Positions 23,205-36,400 of a stretch of DNA of 64,000 bases are shown here, in pieces; the first letter of the stretch is position 1, and the number at the start of each line of letters is the position of its first letter. Both the position numbers and the translations under genes were made by a program. Source of the stretch: Siniperca chuatsi (taxonomy: Eukaryota; Chordata; Actinopteri; Centrarchiformes; Sinipercidae). Location of the stretch: positions 18,798,667 to 18,862,666 of the forward strand of contig NC_058043.1 of assembly GCF_020085105.1 (NCBI RefSeq), read 5' to 3'. The notes under the pieces are model-generated. The model searched no databases and was not told the DNA's origin. It worked only from the letters and a program-made list of their open reading frames with translations.

Positions 23205-23620
23205 AAGGTGCTAATACTTTGAGTTTTTTTAAACCTTGTACTTAAATACGCCACACTATTTCCCTGCACTACAAAAGGAAATGTTTTTTATTGTTTCTAT
23301 TTATTGAACAGCTAAATTGCTACTTTACATATATTTTATATATATAAGTTAAGATCATTTAAAAAAATTATGTATTGCTGCAGATTAACCTACCCATCTT
23401 TCTATCTGCACCATCTGCAATAATGCATCAATAAAGATAGAAATAGTGTTATAATATTAATAAAACACCCTGAAAAGGGGACATTCTTCATAATAAGAGA
23501 TATTATTAGGTACATTTAACAGCAACTACTTCTGTACTTGTAATTCAGTAACATTTTGAATGCAGGACAATTACTTTCTATAAAGTATTTTTGCATTGTA
23601 GTGATCACAAGTGGAATTTA
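23205..23620 (+). repeat. MITE-like dispersed repeat, copy 5 (diverged)
   Basis: Has CCTTGTACTTAAATACGCCA at one end and TTTTGAATGCAGGACAATTA then AAAGTATTTTTGCATTGTAG at the other, matching the two ends of the family at 728-1525 with substantial divergence. Confidence 0.5.
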
Positions 23621-23829
23621 CAAACAATACCAGCAATACAGTATAAGTTCAAACAATTTGACTAGCAGTGAAAGAAATTCTAACCATATATCTTAATGAT
23701 ATAGGCTGGCCTGTATTTATATCCAGGATTCACGCAGCAAAGTCAAAAACAAAAAACAACTAGAAAGACTTCCACAGCTGATGGGGGGGGGGGAGATAAG
23801 CAGCACCGGAAATGGAGACGTTGACTGAA

Positions 23830-24020
23830 AGAGGCTGCGATGGTATTAATTAAACAATGCCCATTTTAATCATAGCTAATTATATTTGCAGGCAAGGGTT
23901 GAGAGGAGTGAGGGGGCTGAGGGTGATTCTATCTGTGTCCCTGCTCATTAGTATGGTGGAGCTGTCTCATACAGCTCCTGTCATCAAATAATCAGCAATA
24001 AACATCATCTCTATCAGAGG
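23830..24020. promoter_or_regulatory. Candidate non-coding regulatory block D
   Basis: Repeat-free sequence rich in homeodomain-like cores (ATTAATTAAAC, TTTTAATCATAGCTAATTA) and an ATCAAATAATCAGCAATAAA segment. It lies just after a G11 run at 23783-23793. Reads like a conserved non-coding element; conservation is not tested. Confidence 0.3.
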
Positions 24021-24809
24021 AGGGTGATACTGTTAAAACAGCGATTATATAGGACAGTCTGGTAAAGACCAACACCTGAATGGATCTGTATCAACCACAG
24101 ACTAATGTGAAAAAAACTGCCTCTGGAGCTGCTTTTGAGCAAAGAAAATACACCATCAGACAATAAAGACAGGAATATAATAGTCTGGAGTAAGCTAGGA
24201 ATATATTTGAGCAAGAGAGAATAGCTTAACCACCTCCCCACTGGTTAAATTGTTAATTAATTGCCTTCCCCCTTTGCCTTGTCAATAATCCAGCCACCAT
24301 TCCCTTCTTTCAGTTTCTTTCTCTTACACGGCTACCTGTTATCTTTGCTCATCATTGACTGTTTCCCATCTATAAACATTCAGGAGCTCACATGTTGACC
24401 CTTGACTCCTGTCTGACCTGGAGGTCGTTGGAGGGTAATCGTCATGGCTGGTATCTTATCTCTATGGAGGAAGAGGAGATATTTAATAGGAGAAAATATA
24501 GGGAGTCTTATGGGAAATTGTTGTCAAGAATATGAGCACTGGGCCCCAAATACAGACCGAAATGAATAGGAAGAACAGTAGGTGTGATCACTTTCCAATG
24601 TCAGGTATCTCTTGTCCTGGCTTGGTAATAGTCTGTGTGTGTGTGTGTGTGCGCGTGTGTGTGATGAGCTGAGCTGAGGTGAGAAAGCACTCCCAGCTGC
24701 AGTCCCATAGCCTCCCTGTCTGTTACCTCCTGCCACAATCAGCTACGGCTCTAAAAGCGGATTATACAGTCCAGCCAAACCTCCTCACCTAAGCTCGGGA
24801 GGGACTGTA

Positions 24810-24887
<78 letters not shown>

Positions 24888-27401
24888 GGGATTAGCATGC
24901 ATGGTAAAACATAGTGGGGGAGCTGCGGTGCACCCACACTCTAGCGTCTGTATTAAAGAAACGCAAGAGGATCTTTATCAAGACAAGGAGGATGAAAATA
25001 ATTATCTTCTAACAAGACGCACTGGCAAATTGATTCAGTGTTTACAATCATATTAAGGAATAATGCATTTTATTTTTTTCAATTATGTTGTAATGCAAGA
25101 CAACAATCGCTTTCATCTAATTTATATATTTGTGTTTAATTTTATTGTTTAAAGAAGAATAACATGTGGATAAAGATACAGATTAGATATTAGATATGGA
25201 TCTGACTAATATGAACACTAGTTTTTCGATAAAAAAAAAAATACTCTCACATCCATCTCCAAATAACCACATTGCAATAATTACCCAAATATGTGCATGG
25301 TCATGGTCTGCCTGTGAAATTATGACATTAAGGGAAATATTTGGGACCCTAAAAGATGATTTCCATTACTGTCTCAGGATGAGACATCAGACCAGTAATG
25401 GACAGAGAAAAATGTTTTTAATAAAACTACAATGGATGGAGAATGAAAGAGGGGGTGGAGCGAGGAAGAGAAACTGGAGAGACACAGGAGTAAAAAGAGC
25501 CAGGTTTTTTTCCCTCTCTGGTTTTCTATAAGAGGAACGAGAGGAGATAAGGCTAAAAGGACTGTCACTCAGAGGAACAATCCTTCCAGTGTCCCCTCTT
25601 GCGCCTGCTGCTCCTCCCTCCTCCCTCCCTCTCTCTCTCCAATTTCCACAGATTCCTGCTGAGATAGAGTCGCTGTTCACAGGGACAGTTTGCTGACATC
25701 ATCCGCTACATACTGAATGTCCTGCACTCTCACTGCCCCGCCCCACAACACTTCTGTGACAGGACGGACACCCACATACAAAAATGCCCGCAGACACACA
25801 GAGACATCATTTCCACCCTGTACAGCTCTCAGTGACTGGCTGATTAATAGCTCCATCAATCATCTACAACATGGATAATCATTGTTAATAACATTGTTAT
25901 TGCTATTTCCTATTTGTTTTTTCATTGTTTACTCATTCAAACATAGAAACCTTTACTTTGAAAGCGAAGGAATTTAAAATATATGCAGAATAAAATTTGT
26001 TTAGAGTGATAACATACACATACACAAGATAATGTCCATCTCTAAATACTCCAGTATATGATTAATTTAGTGCTTTTTCAATTCAAATAGCAAATTTAAA
26101 ACCATTAAAAACAGTGTACATGAAAGTACTAAATTAGCCAAAGATCCCTTTTATAAATCTTACACCATGTATTGATCATGCTTTTGCAGACCAGTGTAAT
26201 ACGATTCAGTAGGCAGTTTCAAACTGCATGCTACAGTAGTAGGTACACTTGTTATGGATATTAGTTACAGCTGGGATTGTATTGTATCAAATTGGTTCTG
26301 GACAGAGTGTGACATCAGGAAAACTTACGTAGGAAATTATAAAGGTAAAATGTGCCCATTATGCTGTACAGTACGGATGGCGGCAGAACAAACCAACCGC
26401 AGAGAACCACAGGTTAGACACACATTAAAGTTTAGGGTTATGTGTGTATGAAGTGTACAACAGTAATAAAATATATGGAAACAGTATTATTTTTATTTTT
26501 TTTTACTATTGCACATATACAGCAGTAGGTATTGCACATACCAACTGCAGCTAGCATGGAGACTGCTTCATATTGTGCTTATGTAAAAAAAATGAAGTTT
26601 TTATACATAATTACTAATGAATTCAGTATGTTCTGCAAATAGAGTTTGAGACACAACTATTTCATCCATTGCTTTTATATTCTTATTGTATGCACTGAGG
26701 GAATTACCAAAGATCACACAGAAAATAATGAAATAGAGTTTCAGCATAGGCTTGCTTTATTTGTCTTTCTGAAAAGATCAGTATTCAATTCAACCTCTGG
26801 TATAACTGCTTTTCTGGGTAAAATGCGGCTCTACAAACTGCTATTAAAGTAAATGAAATGAAAAAGAAAAATATTGAAATACGGACAAATTATTTTGAAA
26901 TCACATAGCAACAGCCAATGAATCCAAACCTGAAACATAACATGACCTTTATCCCAGCCAGAGAGCAAGACGCAGACAGTGAGTACAGAGATCTGTGGAA
27001 TCCTTCAGAGTTCAGTATTTCTATAATGCTAGCTAATGTGTTTATGCCAATTAAGGCTCAGCTGAATTAGAAACATACTGCAAGAAAGTTTGTTGCAAGT
27101 CAAAATAATTGATTCAGACTCATAAAGGAGAACAAACTGATTTTTTTTAAGGCAACTCAAATGCATCAGGAACAGAAGAGCAGCTTCCACCCTTGTGATG
27201 GAGCAAACTGGATTACGTCCATCTCCATAAAGGGAGATAAAACAATCATTGTTGTTCAGCAGACTGTCTCAATCCCCAGAAAAAGAGGCTGATAGATGAA
27301 AGTCATCATACTCCTGATACAGAGGCCAGTATTCCCCTCACCTCTGATACTGCCTGAAGCACTGTGACGCAGTGTCAGTGCTGAAGTGTGCGCAACAAAG
27401 G
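24021..27401. other. Non-coding region downstream of eefsec
   Basis: No exon recognised. It contains a TG-rich run at 24630-24663, the compound repeat at 24812-24886 and a CT-rich stretch near 25610-25640. The 3' untranslated region of eefsec must occupy the right end. A minus-strand AATAAA at 26757-26762 is one candidate polyadenylation signal, about 640 bp past the stop codon. Confidence 0.4.
24812..24886. repeat. Compound (TC)n(AC)n microsatellite
   Basis: About nineteen TC units run directly into about seventeen AC units, with a sharp switch near 24850. Confidence 0.95.
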
Positions 27402-30400
27402 TCAAGACTGAACCATCTTTTTATGGGGATCAAAGACATACCGCTTGAAATGCAAGTGAATACTAACAGGCTGAGAATCTGTTTTGGGCTCCTCTTCATT
27501 TGCTGGTCCACCTTTGCTTCCACCCTTCCCTTTCTTCTTAGAGGTGGACGATAACAACTGCTTGGTTTCTGGGCAAAGACCCTCTGAAGAAAAGATAAAC
27601 AGGCAGGTCAAGTAAAAAGGTTGATTATTAGGAAACGTTACATAAATAGATCCACTTATGCAATAAATCTAGGTCATACTGTTTACTGTCCTACACTACA
27701 TACAGTATTTAGGTCAACGTAATCATCTCAGTGTAGGTATATCTGATGCTTGACTGAGATCCTTTCTTCCCTATTATGTGTGCAGTAGGTGCTGTATCAG
27801 TGCTGGAGCACTGTATGCTGACCTCGAGATCGCCTGATGCCTTCATCTTCCTGATGTAACTGATGAAAATGTGCAGAGAACTAGGTCTCAGTTGCTGCTT
27901 GAGTCTCTGCGTTAGTCTGGCTCTTCCTGATACTCCAGTATCGTGTCTCCTCTATCAGCATACTGAGCTGTTTCCCATTAACGCTGATTTGCTATTCGAC
28001 GCTCCTCATGCATGCACAACTAAATCTTCTATGCCATCAAATCCACCCCCTTGTCTTTCTGTATGCGTGTGTTTAGAAAATGGCTGCTTGTTTGCCGTTT
28101 TGCACACGGAAGGTAAGAAATGTTAAGGGTTCACTGCTTTACACGCAGGCTGTCTGACCTCACGTACAAAACGGCGCCAGCATTCTTCTTGTTATCGTTA
28201 TGCCAATGTGAGGGTTGTTATGGTTGCAGCGCAGCCAGAAATCTTCTTGTTATCTATGATCAGCATGAAACGTCCGTTTACCACCACACACCCAAATTTA
28301 AATTATTTGTGTTCACCTACTGTAGGAATTACACTTGTACACATTTGTCCTCAAATAAATTTCTAGGTATTTGTGTGTAGAAAATTAAAACAAAACATTT
28401 ACTATATAAAAAAATACTACACAGACTTAAAGGGAAATGGGACTATCACTGAAGCCTAAGAATCAAGATAAGTGCATGTGAAACATTAAGGATATATGAC
28501 TAGTGCCATACATATCAGTGACAGTGTTTATCAACACCCAATAAGCACCAAATACAGGTATAAATTGGCTTTGGTGGGCAAATAAAATAGGGTCAGCAGC
28601 CAAGATGGCAGCAAATGTATTTTTGAAAGAGCAATATAACACCAGGTTTAAACCACTGTGTTTTCTGTTCTTACGGCAGGTAAGAGCATGGAGCAATGAT
28701 AATCTTGCTGCTCCCCTAAGTTGATTGACAGAGAATTGCCAAACACGCTCTAATTCAAGATTCTCATAAGTGAAGACATTTGCTGCTTTTTTTGGTATGT
28801 TATAGTAAAATAAATATTTTGGGGGTTTGGGCTGTTGATCAAACAAAACAAGGAATCTGATGGTGTCACCCATTACGCTTCAGGAAATTGTGTTGGACAT
28901 TTTTAACAATTTTTGACGTTATGGACAAAACAATTTATTGAATAATAAAAAAGAACAGTCGGCAGAAATAATTGTTAGTTGCCCTAGAAATAATGCAGAT
29001 ATGAGCAGTAGGAATAACAGAAAAGCATTGACCAGCAAAGTCTGCATGAAAGTAGACACTCTTCCACATTTTCATTTGTTCTCTTCATCTTATGTATGTG
29101 TCCTTAAGAAAAGGACAATGACAGAGAGTCTGTGGAGCAACAGGCAATCAAAGGAAACTCATAATACGGAAAAATAGCAACATTATTACCCATCAAATCC
29201 ATGTCTATATGAAGAGGAAAAACAACCCATTATGAAGTGCTTTTAGTTATCCAGAAATTTATATACAATTGGATTAAAACTACTTCAGAGAGTTGCAACA
29301 TGTACATTTGTGCCATCATGCAAATGTAAAGTTTGCAAAAGGCTTAACTGCCACAAAGCGAAACTTCAGAGTTAAAATGTCAGTGTTAAAAGATAGATAC
29401 ACCTAAACCTATCATGTATTGATAAAGTATTGTAGGAGGCCATATTCAGATATATTGCTGTATCAATTATTTGACCTACCCTTTGCAGCATAATAATGCC
29501 ATCTTTGCCCTACTACCCGCGGGGAGACTCACATAAACACCACTGGATGTCTGCATTATATTGATGCGTGAAGATATGTGTGTCAATATGTCTGAGACTT
29601 TTGAGTATGCGTAAGTGTGAGGCAGTGAAGAGGATGTAGGTGAGGTTCTCTTTCTAAATGTTTTTGTTTTCTCTTTCCCTCCCGGTGTGGAGCAGTGGGT
29701 TCGGAGCAACAGAAGGTAAAATAAACACAGAACAGACTTCCCCCGGAACACATGCGATCCCCAGAGGAATCCTGGGAATGTGGCTCAGGATGTCGGGCCT
29801 ACCACTCTTACCGCATCCTGAAAACTGTCCGCAGAGCCCCAAAATCCAAGGAAAGATAGAGAAAGTGCTCTGGATGTGTGTATTGATAGAGGGAGACTTG
29901 TCTATGCAGTCCAACGTCAAACTATGCAACCTTACCTTGTACCCGAATCTTGAACTTCCCGCTCTGTCCAAATCCACCCTCGATAACGCCAGTCTCGCCT
30001 GTCGACAGTGTGACCTTCAACCCCACAAAGAGCTGGAGGTTGGTCTCCTTCTTGAACAGGTTGCGGCCAATCACAGTATAATCATCAGTCACCTGAGCAC
30101 AAGAGAGAGGGAAAAAGCCTTTTGAGCTGCAGCACTAATGAAAGATATGAAAGCACAAAATGTGACAAACTTGATTAGAAGTACTGGTGTGCAAGCATGT
30201 GATGTTATTGTGACTGGGAAAATGTCAGGATTTTAGTTTGATCTCATGTTTCTTTCCTCTGATGTCTAGATCTTGTGGGTTGCTGTGATTTCACTCCATC
30301 ATCATGGCAGGGTGAGGAAGAAGAGTTGATCTTCTGTCCTGTGCCCTCATCAACTGTACCACTCGCCTTCAACCACATTCTTCGAGGCTTGTCGCCTGAC

Positions 30401-33400
30401 TGTCTCGCTCTCTCTCTTTCATCCTTCTGCACATTTTATGCTATATTTGTTTGTATTTCTTTCTTATCAACCATCACTAAGTCACTCTAACCCGCCACTA
30501 ATCTGATAACAGGAGGGCACCGCTCTGTCTCCAACTCACCCCCCACCGCCAGCTCTTCCTCTCTCTTCTGCCTAACCCTCATTCATTCTTGAACATTTGA
30601 CCCTGACGTCCCTCAAGCGTGACTGATGTGCTGATAAAAAATAAAAAAATACAGTTGCTGTATACGTCTGACAGACTGTATGAATTGTAATTGGACGAAG
30701 CCGTCATACCTCAACAATGCCAGTAATGTGTTCTTTTACAGAAAAGGAATTCTTAAGTCTTGAAACATAACTGCCTCTTTCTGGGAGACAGACGAACGGC
30801 AAATGTAACATCACATGACCACGGTCTGACCTCTCGCACACGCTGTTCTACTCCTGAGTTGGTGACTGGAGCTGTCAACAGCCTGAGGTGCTAACAGCAG
30901 GAATATAGTTCACACACTTGACCCCTGACCTGAATCTCACCCTGCACAAGGGTGCACACAGAAACTTTACAGTGTAACTTTACAGCGCTAAATGTCAAGA
31001 GCCATAACATCTTTAGTGTCCGCCCAATAATGAAAATACAAACTGTGAGAAGTCAGAAGGGTGTTGAATTTTTGAAAAATTGTCATAACAGATGTTGAAG
31101 TCAATAAGAAAACAACAGAATTAGATAAGATGAGATATGGATCGGTAGGATTTAGGACAGAACTTAACAGCAATCACACCAGAACAAAAATCAAAATGGC
31201 ATGTGTGAGAGAAAGAGAGGCGTACAGTGACACAGAGAAAGATGCTGAGCCACAGAGAAGTGAGGGAAGAGTCATACTGTCATGTGGATATTCCTGTGCC
31301 ACTCAGGTGTGTCCAAACAGTGCCAGCCTCTGACAGCTAGACAACGACTAGTGGCGTCAGGCGGCCACCCACGCACACCTCTGTGTCACAGCACATGCTA
31401 AGGCATGCGTACCCACCCATGCCTCACCCACCAACACTACTCACCACGGCTGCATATGCATGCTTGTTTGTGTGTACGTGTCTGTTTATGAATATACAAT
31501 AGGGGCTCTGTCTGAAAGGCACGCACCAGTGCCACCAGCAATGAGAAACATCCAAATAAGAACCAGAGCCATAAGAAAAATGTACAGGGTAATAGAGAGG
31601 GCAGAGGAGCAAGGGCAACACTCAAGAGTAAGCAGAGAAAGACCATTTAAAATAAACTGCTGAGTGTCCACTCACCCTTTCCACCTGTCCCTCCTTGTGT
31701 TTCGTCTTGTAGATGCGCAGACGAGGCAGGGCAGTCTCAGCATAGCGTTTATCTTCAAACCCTTCTAGCAGACAGCCTTGGAAGGCCAACCGGCATGCAT
31801 TGGCGTGGATGTCTGTGTCCAGCTTGGAACCAATCACCAGGCAGAGTGAGGGACATGTGACTGGCCGCTCAAACTCCAACAAGGCCCACTGCTCCGGGTC
31901 AGGTCCTGAACTCGCCTCCCCCTGACCGGTGGCATATTCATCCTGGTAGAAGTACTCCCTGTCGAAGGTGAAGGGTGTTTCCAGTGAGCAGGGCTGTGAT
32001 GGAAGTGGTTTAGTGTCTGAGGGGGGCTCTGCGGCAACCACAGGAGGCAGGCCAAAGAAGGTAACCCTTGCCATGACTGTCTCGTGACCCACGGTGATGT
32101 GGAATTTAGCACGGGTGGCAAGAGAGCCCTTGAAGTAGCCTATCTTCCTCACAGAGATGACAGCTGCATAGAGGGTGCGCAGGGACCCTGGGGTGCACAC
32201 CACACCCCGCTCTAACAGTTTAGGGTCAAACTGTGTCACACACACACCCACACGATCCCCCTGCATGGCCCCCGACACTGGCTTCCGAAACATCTGCACC
32301 GACTTTATCTTCTTTGTCACCTGATACAATAAATAACACAGATTTATAACATCAGTTTAATACCTTTTTTATTTAACATCAATGGAACAGAATTGGAACA
32401 CAATTCACAAGAGAAAGCCAAAAGTACATAAACACCACCGTATGTTAGATTTTTGCTGTTTTATAGCTCAAAATGCTTCAGCTGAGCATGTTTAAATGGG
32501 TGTTTTGCTTTTTATTTTTTTTTAACCATTTTCAAGTACTTCTTCAGGTCCAACTTTAATTTTACATTCAAAACCTAGAAACTAAACACAGAATACAGCA
32601 TGACATTAAATACAGAAAAAACATAAGTTATTATCTCCACAGTACAGGGATGTTTTATAACATATTTAAGGGGAAAGACCCTATAAAGGACTTTTTGTCA
32701 ATAAAATATGCACATACATAAGTACACAGCTCATTAATTATATACAACTTGCAGTTTAATCTACTTCTTTCTTTAAAAGATAACAGAGCTATTTATCAAA
32801 ATATTGCTTTTCCCCTTTGATGGCAATGATCAAATTAATATATATATATATATATCAAGTCTTAGAGTAAAGTATTGTATGTGGTTTAATTGTGGGGGAA
32901 ATTACACTTTTGGAGAAAAATCATATTTGAATATGTATTTAAATAATATTAATCTTTGATAAAAACTTAATTATAGCTGATGATGTGCTTTGTTTAAACT
33001 ATACATCTCCAAACAAATCTCAAGTATACAAAAGGAACAATTAAAAGATATCTATCTGACTACCTGTCCATCTATGATGGTGGGATCTAGTATACCACAA
33101 TGTTTCTGTGGTTGTTTTTGTTGTCTATTACCGTACACTCACCAAATCAACAGTAGTGGCACTGATCAAGGCTACGTAACCAATGATAGTTAATTTAGCC
33201 ATTTGCTGCCACCAAGAGGTGAACATGAAAACTGCAGACAAAACTGCTGAGCCTGGCTGAAAGTGTGCATCTGGTCTAAATTAGCCAACTCCTGTGCTGC
33301 CAGTCCAACCGAGTCCCCTCATCCTTCCCTCACATTAAACTGACACATCCTCTGAACCCACTGGACCATCCCTCCCTCTGTCTGCCCACTTCCAGTCAAC

Positions 33401-36400
33401 TTCTGAACTTCCGAAACTCTGTGGTTTCTACGAAAGAATTTCCAGCACTCTGGTATGTTACTTGCTTGTAAATAGCAGAGATTTGGAATTCAGGACGACT
33501 TTTTGGAGCATACCTTTAGTGCTGGGATTTCCACAGTTTCATTGATGGCTAACGACCCCTGCAGGATGGTTCCGGTCATGACTGTTCCCTGACCGCGGAT
33601 GGAGAAGCAATGGTCCACAGCCATCAGAAGGTCACCTTTGGGGTCTCTCTGAGGGAGGTACGAATGCTTCTTCAAAAGCTGAGACAAGCAACCAAAAGGG
33701 CAAAGACACATTTATTTACACACAAAAGATAACTGCTGTCATAATATTGCAAGGTCACACAAATATGAAACCAGATAAAAGAGAGGGACAGGTACTAATT
33801 AGATCCATATCTAGCTGGTGCTAAGGCTTCACAAACACTGCCTGACACACACTGTCTCTTGTGTTATAAGTGCTGATCCGACCCTGATGTGTTTGTGCTG
33901 TTTTTCACACCCCAGGAAAAAAGGATTTAACCTCTTCAACTGCAGCATACTGTGTCAGGTAAGGTACCACCACTACTTTATTTATGTTTTCATTATTTTC
34001 TCAGTTTGTTGAATTCGACAGAGCTTGACAAGACTACAGCCTGATAAATCAGCCAGGCTGATATTAGCTCATTGCAGATACACTGGTATCGGCATATATG
34101 TTGGCCAATAATTAAGACATTGCAGTGCAGAAATTTCAAAGATATGTTTGAGGTAAAACGGTGTATCCATTACATAGTTTGTCCATCAGAGAGCACAGAC
34201 AAGTTTATTTTCCAACTGAAAAATGTCCCTCTCAGTACATATCTTGATCACAATTTAAAAAACAAAACAAATTTAAGATATCCATAATATTGAAGGCCTC
34301 AAAATCCAGTATCAGTCAGGCCATAGACAAGAGTTAACAACACTGACTTAAATTTGTTCTTAAACGAATACTTCTTGATTATTTGAATGATTATCTGCTA
34401 TGTGATAAATCAATTAGAATTTTTGCAGCACATCAAATGAGTCATATACAGTAATTAACAATTAATACCAACACTTCCTTTTCAGTTTGCCAGTAAAGAC
34501 TGCCATTTTTCAAGTACAGTACATACTGTACCTAGTATATACTTTGACTGAACAAAGAAAGCATTTCAATTGCACGGTAACTAATCACAGTCGTGGATTT
34601 GCTTTACTATTTTACCACCTCTTGAACAATGTCAACGGACTAACAGCACTTGTTTATAAGTGAGAACTTATGTGCTCTTTTGAGCTAAATTAGTAACAAT
34701 AGAGGGAGACCAGTGTGTTTCCAGACTTTACCTCTATTAAGTCTGGCACCCCATGTGGCTCCTCTGTGTCAGGAGCCTCCGGGCCCCCAGGCTTCGCTGC
34801 CACAGCAATCACTGGACATTCCTTAAATCTGGCCAACAGAAAAACAGTCATGTTAGAATTGCTTCATGCTTTGAAGTTGAAGTGATGATAAAAGTTAGTT
34901 CAAATAAAAAAAAACAACTGGGCGTGACACACAGACCACTGGAATGCAGAGAGGGAGACAGAATGTGTAATGAGTGAGGAAGTTTGACAAGAGATTCAAT
35001 CCTGGGCCACCGGGAGTACATGGGATGCCCTAACCCACTTAGCTGTCTGGGCCCACATTTCACAGCCACTACCTATACACATACAGTGCATCCGGATAGT
35101 ATTCACAGCGCTTCACTTCTTCCACATTTTGTTATGTTACAGCCTTATTCCAAAATGGATTAAAGTCATTATTTTCCTCAAAATTCTACAAACAATACCC
35201 CATAATGACAACATGAAAGAAGTTTGTTTGAAATCTTTGCAAATTTATTGTGTTAAATGCAGACCTGGTGCTCTCCAGTGTTTTGTGCAATCTCTTGGTC
35301 ATTTTTTCAATGGCACTCTGTCTCTTGTTGGGTGGCAACAGGTCAATTTTGTTCAGGACGACGACCATGCGAGGGCAGGTCAGCTCTCCAATCAGCAGAC
35401 ACTCTGCAGTCTGAGTCTGCACCCCTTTCACCACATCCACCACCAGCATCATCAGGTCAATGATCTGGGCACCTAGGGAAGGACAAAAACAGAAACAATA
35501 ATCAGATATGACTGAGATGGAAGAAAAGCAGTAAGCTGGAGCAGAACAACACAGTAATTTGCTGTTTAAGACATTCCAGCTTTCCTGTTGTGCATCTATA
35601 AAATATGTAAAAACTGTGAGCAGAGACTATGAAGCCAATAACAGCAAGACAAACAGGAACGGACACAGATACCCAAAAAAAACAGTAGAGAAGAAGAACA
35701 AGAAGAGAAATTAGGGGAGGGGTGCACATAGGCAAAGAGAGAGTAAAAGGCTAGAGGGTTGAAACTAGAGCTCCAGCTCAATTGGTTGTCTTTCCTTTCC
35801 CTCTTTTCTTTTCCTGACTTTGGCAGTCTCTCTTTCCTGTGTTCCCCTCTTTTCTCTCCTTCTATTTGGCTCCCTCTCTTTCCTGTGCTCTCCCCACTTG
35901 GGACACGAGGGGAAGTTTAATACATACCCTGATTCCCATACTTTCCTTCCTCCCTAATCTACAGCATGTGCCACCCCACTGGCTCACAGGCTTCATTTAG
36001 TATGTTGGTTACACGACACAGCAGTATTCAGTGTTTGAGTGCCTCTAGTCTGTTTCAATACCAGGAACATTACTTCTGCCAAAGTCTGCTCGTGTCACAC
36101 TCTTCAAGTTTAAAAAATGTGGGATCTTGGTTGTTCATCTGTGTGACAAATGAGAAGGACTAAAAGAGAACGCAGGTAATAGAGACAGTGCCCCTCTGAG
36201 TGAGTGTCCACATTATCTGCTCTGGACAGTCACACCACTTTAGTTATTTCTCGTCACACTCCCAACCATCCAAGTCACTATGACACGATCAACCAATCTG
36301 CTTGCAGAGAAAAGGCGCCCTCTGCTGGATGGGTCAAATTTGTGTGTAATAAGAGCGATGATGTGGTGTAAAAAGCATCCTATTGTGGCCATGACTGTCA

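Noticed and set aside
28463-28873. 136-codon minus-strand open frame
   Set aside because: It lies inside eefsec intron 6, has no domain character, no splice context and chance-like composition.
29658-30125. 155-codon plus-strand open frame
   Set aside because: Antisense shadow of eefsec exon 6 and its flanking intron; the minus-strand reading is clearly the conserved one.
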